Assembly: GCF_947242115.1 (NCBI RefSeq)
Contig: NC_074715.1
Coordinates: 26,948,376-27,012,375 of the forward strand
From: Biomphalaria glabrata
Taxonomy: Eukaryota > Mollusca > Gastropoda > Planorbidae
Direction of reading: 5' to 3'
DNA length: 64,000 nt
Below are positions 60,801 through 64,000 of this stretch, piece after piece (position 1 is the stretch's first letter; the number at the start of each line of letters is the position of its first letter). Made by a program: the position numbers and the translations under genes. The notes beneath the pieces are model-generated. The model saw only the letters and a program-made list of their open reading frames with translations, searched no databases and was not told the DNA's origin.

Positions 60801-61550
60801 AACAAAATGTAGCCGTGTAGCCTAAACTGACATGTTCATAGAACAAAATGTAGCCGTGTAGCCTAATCTTTCACTCTCATGAGACAAAATGTAGCCGTGT
60901 AGCCTAAACTGACATGTTCATAGAACAAAATGTAGCCGTGTAGCCTAAACTGACATGTTCATAGAACAAAATGTAGCCGTGTAGCCTAAACTGACATGTT
61001 CATAGAACAAAATGTAGCCGTGTAGCCTAAACTGACATGTTCATAGAACAAAATGTAGCCGTGTAGCCTAAACTGACATGTTCATAGAACAAAATGTAGC
61101 CGTGTAGCCTAAACTGACATGTTCATAGAACAAAATGTAGCCGTGTAGCCTAAACTGACATGTTCATAGAACAAAATGTAGCCGTGTAGCCTAAACTGAC
61201 ATGTTCATAGAACAAAAAGTAGCCGTGTAGCCTAAACTGACATGTTCATAGAACAAAATGTAGCCGTGTAGCCTAAATTGTGCAAACCTCACAAAATGTT
61301 TAATTCAGATTTTCAATAGCTCGTTGAGTTTTTTGGGATCTAAACATAACAGACAGACTACACAAAACTATTAGTAATGTACTCCCTTACGGGGACCGCT
61401 TAAAAAAAAAAAGAAAACTAAAACAAAGTACTCTCTGACTTAGACAGGGAAAGAAGCCAGGCGTTTTGCTAAATCCAGGTTTGCAACCTCTGCAATTTTC
61501 AGACAGTGGCCCATCACAACCTAGGCTGAGGTCACAGTCTTCATGACATG
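33186..61550 (-). CDS. EGF-domain single-pass membrane receptor, multi-exon, N-terminus not seen
   Basis: Exons supported by AG/GT borders and matching phase: 61440-61550 (Cys-rich), 59832-59975 (EGF-like), 52676-52813 (EGF-like), 46594-46823 (extracellular), 37516-37653 (membrane span) and 33186-33355 (tail, stop). Several joins are exact in phase 1 (59,832 to 52,813; 46,594 to 37,653; 37,516 to 33,355). Others, between 52,676 and 46,823, need exons I cannot fix. The architecture (EGF repeats, a further extracellular module, one membrane span, a short acidic tail with no kinase) resembles MEGF/scavenger-type receptors, which are common in molluscs. Function unknown; adhesion or recognition at the cell surface is plausible. 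Introns are packed with transposons and arrays. Confidence 0.75.
33425..34275 (-). mobile_element. LINE 3' fragment with reverse transcriptase FADD box and (AAT)n tail
   Basis: Read on the minus strand: [18 protein letters not shown] (the catalytic F/YxDD box), then [20 protein letters not shown], then decayed frames, and finally a 3' end GGACAATAAAGATTATTATT with an (ATT)n tail. A second copy of only the tail is at about 12,840-12,885. The order FADD then YLG fits Rex/CR1/L2-like LINEs. 5'-truncated. It lies in the last intron of the receptor gene. Confidence 0.8.
34635..34760 (+). repeat. tRNA-like SINE head
   Basis: GGGACAGTGGTTAATGTATT and, about 35 bp later, GAGTTCGATTTGAAGTC resemble A and B boxes of a tRNA-derived SINE. 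The tail is short and T/A-rich. Confidence 0.45.
35170..36136 (-). mobile_element. LINE reverse transcriptase fragment
   Basis: Broken minus-strand frames in the right order: [20 protein letters not shown] and [20 protein letters not shown] (a QG..LS-type reverse transcriptase motif), then [40 protein letters not shown] and a Lys/Arg-rich tail near 35,280-35,340. The catalytic DD box is not readable, and several frame changes are needed. The insert abuts the repeat at 36,137. Confidence 0.8.
36137..37075 (+). repeat. About 0.94-kb interspersed repeat, copy 1
   Basis: It starts with AGCGGCCTCCGAAAGGAGAA, then TGTCTGTCCGTTCGTCCGTC. It matches the reverse complement of about 61,880-62,815 along its length (for example TTAGACCATTCAAAGTTCTG, ATTCATTATAAGACATCAGT, GTTTGTGTTTCCACACAAAA). 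Near one end both copies encode a common peptide ([10 protein letters not shown], then VWCPSGP), which suggests a LINE-linked or composite origin. Confidence 0.75.
37516..37653 (-). CDS. Receptor gene: transmembrane exon
   Basis: 138 nt, phase 1 at both ends, acceptor TTTCTAG and donor GCAG/GTTAGT. It reads [15 protein letters not shown], then a membrane span of about 20 residues ([20 protein letters not shown]), then [10 protein letters not shown]. The basic residues directly after the span fit the inside-positive rule for a type I protein. Confidence 0.85.
37795..38705 (-). mobile_element. hAT-type transposase relic (ZMYM1-like group)
   Basis: Broken minus-strand frames: [52 protein letters not shown] and, further on, [20 protein letters not shown] followed by SLNLAVL. 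The last stretch, the NxHSLNL region, is a hallmark of hAT transposases related to ZMYM1 proteins. A hAT-type end (TAGCTACGCCACTG, ending near 38,974) may be its 5' terminus; no matching left end was found, so it is truncated. Confidence 0.75.
39590..40560 (+). repeat. Promoter-bearing, LTR-like repeat
   Basis: A TATA box (CTATATAAG, 39,629-39,637) is followed by a leader-like region with many short GCCCACTAC/GCCTAC words (about 40,000-40,150), then AATAAA near 40,411. The make-up resembles the minus-strand region at 1-1760. No ends could be fixed, so whether it is an LTR is unsure. Confidence 0.35.
40632..40777. mobile_element. hAT-type MITE, 146 bp
   Basis: The ends CTAGAGGCGTG and CACTACGCTTCTG are imperfect inverted repeats. 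TTTTAAC lies directly outside both (40,625-40,631 and 40,778-40,784). The inside is GC-rich (GCGCCCGGGGC-type words). Confidence 0.6.
41696..42584 (+). repeat. Solo-LTR-like fossil, 889 bp
   Basis: It begins TGTTAC and ends GTAACA, as LTRs do (TG..CA with a short inverted end). The first 300 bp hold two diverged copies of a segment of about 140 bp (both with CAACAAAGACAGGATGT-type and CACGTGTTGTTCCAG words), like a duplicated enhancer. A TATA box (CTATATAAG, near 42,013) and AATAAAG (near 42,481) follow. No internal retroviral region is attached, and no clean target duplication was found. It is an old remnant. Confidence 0.6.
43627..44082. mobile_element. hAT-type MITE nested in the larger stack, 456 bp
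   Basis: The ends CAGGGCCGGCCCTAG and CTAAGGCCGGCTCTG are inverted repeats. An exact 8-bp duplication TCTACTAG flanks it (43,619-43,626 and 44,083-44,090). Near the left end GGGGCCCTATGCGAAACGGA is tandemly duplicated. Confidence 0.92.
44083..44690 (-). mobile_element. Fossil Gypsy-type (LTR retroelement) integrase-end fragment
   Basis: The minus strand has the C-terminal part of a Gypsy-type pol ([20 protein letters not shown], then [12 protein letters not shown]). The piece is broken and incomplete. A near-identical 60-bp sequence lies on its two outer sides (about 43,502-43,563 and 44,630-44,690, TTTTGCTTTC.CACAAAACAT), so it may be bounded by short direct repeats. It lies inside the hAT element at 42,917-45,740 and has been entered by the MITE at 43,627. 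Confidence 0.7.
45765..46420 (-). mobile_element. LINE 3' fragments, two pieces
   Basis: On the minus strand the sequence reads as the tail of a LINE protein (a [15 protein letters not shown]-like stretch with frame breaks near 45,950-46,030). The 3' part has two diverged ATTACGTCC.ACGCGT words (45,800-45,890). A second piece of the same protein tail is at 46,300-46,400. 5'-truncated. Confidence 0.55.
46594..46823 (-). CDS. Receptor gene: extracellular exon before the membrane span
   Basis: 230 nt. The donor TTCA/GTAAGA is in phase with the membrane exon. The acceptor (TTCACAG) lies at the edge of a short tandem tract. It reads [40 protein letters not shown] and ends NNCSGYDF. The [10 protein letters not shown] stretch recalls the end of a fibronectin III-type fold, but the domain is not certain. 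Confidence 0.65.
46810..46905. repeat. 22-bp tandem tract at an exon border
   Basis: Four imperfect units of about 20 bp (ACATTACACTGTGAATGTAA, ATATTACACAGTGGATGTAA and so on). The proposed acceptor of the neighbouring exon lies in the first unit. Confidence 0.75.
47072..47225 (-). CDS. Possible receptor exon or alternative 3' end
   Basis: After a good acceptor (CTCTTTTTTAG) the frame reads [40 protein letters not shown] and stops. No donor in the needed phase was found, so it may be an alternative last exon, a decayed exon or chance. Confidence 0.35.
47491..47624 (-). CDS. Possible Cys-rich receptor exon
   Basis: 134 nt between an acceptor-like AATGTAG and a donor GAAG/GTATAAG. It reads [20 protein letters not shown] and later [11 protein letters not shown], which resembles the end of an EGF module. 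A TG microsatellite lies between it and the next candidate exon. Confidence 0.35.
47700..49020. other. Intronic stretch, nothing recognised
   Basis: AT-rich sequence with no splice-supported coding region or paired repeat ends seen. Confidence 0.5.
49068..51930. repeat. 25-bp minisatellite, about 2.9 kb
   Basis: Over 100 units of the type AACAACACTAAACTAGTCCC + ACAAG. Three main variants (TCCCACAAG, GACCAGAAG, GACCATAAAA) are grouped in blocks. Larger duplications are visible: the left flank GATAAGGGTTAGGTTGAGCA (49,027) recurs inside at 49,980, and CTAGAAACACATCTAGGACC recurs at about 50,284 and 51,871. Confidence 0.97.
52062..52287. mobile_element. Possible hAT-type MITE
   Basis: The ends CAGTGTCGTAG and CTACGCCACTG are imperfect inverted repeats with GC-rich inner flanks (GGGCCCGGGTT). 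No matching 8-bp flank duplication was found. Confidence 0.45.
52357..52698. repeat. 57-bp tandem array, six units, overlapping an exon end
   Basis: Six units of CATATCTAGAGTCTACTGCA..., period 57, almost identical. On the minus strand each unit contains the 3' end of the neighbouring EGF exon (GACTAGGATGTCAGAGAA) followed by GTACGTTC, so the splice donor is multiplied. Confidence 0.95.
52676..52813 (-). CDS. Receptor gene: EGF-like exon
   Basis: 138 nt, phase 1-1. It reads [40 protein letters not shown] and LGCQR. The spacing of Cys and the ...DWDGLGCQ end are those of MEGF/scavenger-type EGF modules. The donor used here (AGAGAA/GTACGT) is the one in the first 57-bp unit. Confidence 0.85.
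53016..54651. mobile_element. hAT-type non-autonomous element with an internal satellite array, about 1.6 kb
   Basis: The ends CAGGGGCGGACTGGC and CCAGTCCGCCCCTG are inverted repeats. The flanks TTTCTATC and CTTCTATC are an 8-bp duplication with one mismatch. Besides the 50-bp array, the inside holds a second inverted pair near 54,190-54,345 (GTGCTATTTATAGGCG facing GCCTATAAATAGCACTG). No transposase is seen. Confidence 0.82.
53161..54155. repeat. 50-bp tandem array, 20 units
   Basis: The unit is GTAATTTACAGACTCTACAG, TGTTTTAGGATTACAAACTA, ACGTAATAAC. It runs 20 times with essentially no differences (one changed base near 54,030). It lies inside the hAT-type element. Confidence 0.98.
54765..54827. 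repeat. (TA)n microsatellite, target of the LTR element
   Basis: About 31 TA units end exactly where the left LTR begins; TA units resume right after the right LTR (57,810-57,826). Confidence 0.95.
54828..57809 (+). mobile_element. Fossil Gypsy-type LTR retroelement, about 3 kb, broken
   Basis: Two 216-bp LTRs (54,828-55,043 and 57,594-57,809, TGTTATGACT...TATAG.A) flank it, with a 4-bp ATAT outside each, inside a TA repeat. A primer site like the end of tRNA-Leu (GTGTCAGAAGTGGGAT, about 55,047) follows the left LTR, and a purine tract (AAGGAGGGGGCAG) precedes the right one. The inside has a gag region with a zinc knuckle ([14 protein letters not shown]) and the start of a protease (LLDTGATRS). 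The element is far shorter than a full Gypsy and looks incomplete, with several breaks. The LTRs differ at about 9 of 216 positions (about 4%), so the insertion is fairly young but not recent. Confidence 0.9.
58190..59100. repeat. Degenerate tandem repeat of roughly 180-230 bp units
   Basis: Four to five diverged units, each with CAACTAATTTTGTTCAC.AAC, TATGATTTCTCCATAAA and a C- or G-rich block (for example 58,370, 58,547, 58,730, 58,960). G runs at 58,802-58,824 and 59,041-59,050. Confidence 0.75.
59549..59790. repeat. 28-bp tandem array
   Basis: About eight or nine units of CAACAAGACTACGTGGCAAA + TGACATCT; the first three are identical and later ones diverge (TACATGACAAATGACA). It directly precedes an EGF exon (on the intron side). 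Confidence 0.92.
59832..59975 (-). CDS. Receptor gene: EGF-like exon
   Basis: 144 nt, phase 1-1, acceptor TTCTTTAG and donor GAGT/GTACGT. It reads [40 protein letters not shown] and [17 protein letters not shown] is the classic start of MEGF-type modules. The join to the exon at 52,676-52,813 is in phase. Confidence 0.88.
60543..61280. repeat. 41-bp tandem array with two unit types, 18 units
   Basis: Every unit shares AAAATGTAGCCGTGTAGCCT + AAAC. The other part is either TTTCACTCTCATGAGAC (type A) or TGACATGTTCATAGAAC (type B). The order is a run of A, then B units, one A unit near 60,868-60,890, then B to the end. Confidence 0.96.
61440..61550 (-). CDS. Receptor gene: Cys-rich exon
   Basis: After the acceptor CGCTTACAG the frame reads [20 protein letters not shown] and [16 protein letters not shown]. 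The donor is either CTAA/GTCAGA (phase 1, fits the next exon) or AGA/GTACTT 8 bp further. The Cys pattern resembles the half-modules between EGF repeats in molluscan MEGF-like proteins. Confidence 0.7.
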
Positions 61551-61879
61551 CTGTAAGCGATATTAAAAAAATTAAGTTTAGAAACAAAATGATTCAGATT
61601 TTAAGATATGTCAATAATTGACTGCAATTTATTATTTTAAACATTTGTATCACATTGAAGAGACTCGGAATGTTTCCTAACAAATCTTCTTCAATACATC
61701 ATGCCATGAACTAAATAGTGGTAGTACATCCACATAGCAATGTTCATATGAAGAGCAAACATTTAGTGCTGAAGGAAACATGGCACAGACTAATCCAATG
61801 GAGTAACTCAATTATATTTAATCTGTTATTTGGGTTCAAGACTTCTATTTTGTAAGAAGCGAAGAAAACAAAATATAAC

Positions 61880-62815
61880 AAGGTTACAAGGACAGTTTGT
61901 GTGGAGACACAAACTCAAAATCGGTCCCCGAAGTGGTCCATCCAGGCAGGTAAAAAGGCAGGTTTCAATATTTTCAGAAAGAACATCAGAATGAAATTAT
62001 ACCAAAGACACACGACAGAAAAGAATGGAGAAAGAAGGTTGACGGATCGTGTGTGGTGCCCTAGCGGTCCACAGACCAAAGGAAAGGTGAAAGTGAATGT
62101 GAAGTTAGATGTGAACCTGGCCTAACTAATGTCTTATAATGAATATATAATTGCCCTTATTGTTTAGTAAAGGGACAATCTCTTATTCCTCAAGAAAAAA
62201 ACATCCCTAAAACAAAAAAAAAATTCCTTTAGTTCAGTGTTCTAATGTTGAACTGCGTAGCTGCAGTTCACGCGATAATATGAAAAACTATTTATTAATT
62301 GTTGTTTTAAATTATGTCCAACTAATATGCATACTAAATTTTTTTTCTCTTAAAAAAAGTAAACATTTTTTGTGTGCGAAAGGTAGTAGTTAGTATAACA
62401 GAACTTATTTAACTTAGCAATACAAATGTAAAAAAAAATAATTTTTGACAAAAAATTTTCAACCGTTTGCATAAATGTGTTAAAAATATGGTAGATAGTC
62501 ATCTCCCCTACTAAGGAGCCTGCAGTGTTTGTTACTATTAATAAGGAATAGTTGTAAGAGTGGTGTATTTTTATGAAAAAAAACTGCTTGCATAAATGAT
62601 TTAAAAAATTAGATTTTTCGCTTTCAAAAAAAAAAAACAACAACAACAAAAAAACGTAGCTGTTGCATCAGAACTTTGAATGGTCTAAAATATTATGAAG
62701 TCGGATTTTCACTATCTTTTCTAGTTTGCGAGATCTAAACAGGACCGACGGACAGAAAGACGGACAGACATTCCACACAAAACTAAAAGCGTCTTTTCCC
62801 CTTTCGGGGGCCGCT
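61880..62815 (-). repeat. About 0.94-kb interspersed repeat, copy 2
   Basis: Reverse complement of 36,137-37,075. It ends with CCCCTTTCGGGGGCCGCTAA. The common peptide is read at about 62,010-62,075 ([20 protein letters not shown], then VWCPSGP). A third, partial relative with GTTTGTGTTATGACGCAAAC is near 60,100-60,150. Confidence 0.75.
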
Positions 62816-62869
62816 AAAAATACTTTTTTAAAAAGAAAAACAATACCTCCTAGATACAGCTTTTCACCT

Positions 62870-63320
62870 TTACCTGTCCCATATTTTCTTTCACCCTTGG
62901 GGCACCACACATGATCTGTTGAACATCTATCTACATTCATCTTTGTCTTTTGCCAGGGTTAGAGTCTCTTTTATTGATAGGTCTGCCTTTCGGGCACCAC
63001 ACATAATCTGTTGAACATCTCTCTACATTCATTTTTATCTTTTTCCAGGATTAGATTCTCTATCATTAATAGGTCTGTCCATCCCTTGATGTTGTCTTTC
63101 CATCGCTTCTTTTGTCTGCCTCTGCCTCTTTCTCCTGGAACTGGTTCCCTGTAGAAAGGTCTTTGCGGATCTTGTGATACGACTGTTCAATATAACAAAG
63201 CTTTGAAAGGTCATCGTGGGGTATGATCTCCATTGTGATCTTGTTTTTGATTTCCTTATTTATGATGCGGTCTTTGTAGGCGATATATAGAATCTGCAGA
63301 ATCTCGATTCATTTTCGTTG
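62870..63320 (-). mobile_element. LINE 3' fragment
   Basis: Matches the 3' part of the LINE at 35,170-35,430 (TTTCCATCGCTTC.TTTGTCTGCC, TCCTGGAACTGGTTCCCTGT-type words). A segment of about 100 bp (GGGCACCACACATAATCTGT) is tandemly duplicated. No useful reading frame is left. Confidence 0.6.
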
Positions 63321-63534
63321 ATATGACACTGAAATCCATGTTAAAGACCTGTTCATTGTTGGTTATAATGTGAGATAAAATACTACAATACAAATACTCT
63401 GCACTGAACATAATGCTAGCAGTTGAAGATTTCTTTGAGTGGCTGAAGTGTTCGAATTAGTTTACTTTGTTGTTTCAAAACAGGCTCTGGTAGGAAAACC
63501 ATTAATCAGCAAAGTAAGACAAGATTCCCTAAAC

Positions 63535-63707
63535 CAGTGTTTCCAAAACTGTGGAACACTATCTTGCGAGGCCTGAAGAGGTGTGTCCCACAAACTACGG
63601 AAATAATTAGCTCGTTGGCCACCACGTGAATTAATCTCTTCAAAAAATGAGTGTTCCGTTCAGAATGTGCGAAGAGTTCCGTTCAGGAAAAAGTTTGGGA
63701 ACCACTG
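63535..63707. mobile_element. hAT-type MITE, 173 bp
   Basis: CAGTGTTTCCAAAACT and AGTTTGGGAACCACTG are inverted ends. Inside, GTTCCGTTCAG is repeated. No flank duplication was recognised. Confidence 0.6.
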
Positions 63708-63913
63708 TGCCCTTATTTCATCAATGCTTTTATTGTAAAAACGTCTTGGCCTTTAGGAATACTTTGTGTCTTTGATGGGGAAATATTCCATCTTTTTAAA
63801 ATTTAGAAACACAAGCTTTGTTTTTGGCTGGAGCCTGGAGTGTCTGTACATTTCAATGCCAACATTCTTCTGCAGGAGCTTTGGGCTATGATGTAATAAA
63901 CCTGAAGGAACAT

Positions 63914-64000
63914 CCAAAACATGTCAGATAAACACTCTGTTGTTTCTAGCTTGGCCGCAGTGTAGGGCTAAACATGTCAGATAAACACTCTGTTGTTTCT
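63914..64000. repeat. Tandem duplication at the window edge
   Basis: AACATGTCAGATAAACACTC + TGTTGTTTCT occurs twice with a period of about 53 bp and is cut by the window end; more units may follow. Confidence 0.8.

Overview
The window looks like nuclear DNA from a gastropod mollusc, most likely a heterobranch (pulmonate-type) snail. This is an inference from five signs: strong AT richness, intron-split animal genes with GT..AG borders, very frequent AGATCTAGATCT-type words, tRNA-derived SINEs and hAT/LINE relics of a molluscan look, and EGF-type receptor exons in phase 1. No species can be named from the sequence alone.

Host genes, left to right. (1) eIF3e on the minus strand: its first six coding exons (200 residues) lie between 16,651 and 2,125, and the 3' part runs off the left edge. 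(2) A makorin-like CCCH/RING gene in three exons (12,147-10,985, minus) lies inside the 12.3 kb first intron of eIF3e, on the same strand. (3) RNF146 (RING + WWE ubiquitin ligase) in two exons (17,020-19,931, plus) sits head to head with eIF3e, with 368 bp between the two start codons. (4) GPKOW (G-patch and KOW splicing factor) is a single uninterrupted exon (29,766-28,228, minus). (5) An orphan plus-strand exon at 30,539-30,629 has a decayed duplicate 1.35 kb downstream. (6) A large single-pass membrane protein with EGF-like domains (minus, from beyond 61,550 to 33,186) has its EGF, membrane-spanning and tail exons joined in consistent phase. Its N-terminal end lies at or beyond the right edge.

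Mobile DNA fills most of the rest. Intron 1 of eIF3e carries an intact Merlin (IS1595/ISXO2-type) transposase ORF, a TTAA-flanked element with a THAP-domain segment, and a second TTAA-flanked element with a hAT-like element nested in it. The receptor introns carry LINE pieces, hAT relics, a nested stack at 42.9-45.7 kb (a hAT element holding a fossil Gypsy fragment and a hAT-type MITE), a solo-LTR-like fossil, a hAT-type MITE whose inside is a 20-copy 50-bp array, and a small broken Gypsy-type LTR element in a TA microsatellite.

Tandem arrays are abundant in the same introns: a 25-bp minisatellite of about 2.9 kb, a 57-bp array that copies an exon end with its splice donor, the 50-bp array, a 28-bp array, a 41-bp array with two unit types, and several TA/GA microsatellites. 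The long stretches 7.3-9.3 kb, 24.1-27.1 kb and 47.7-49.0 kb are AT-rich and show no convincing gene.
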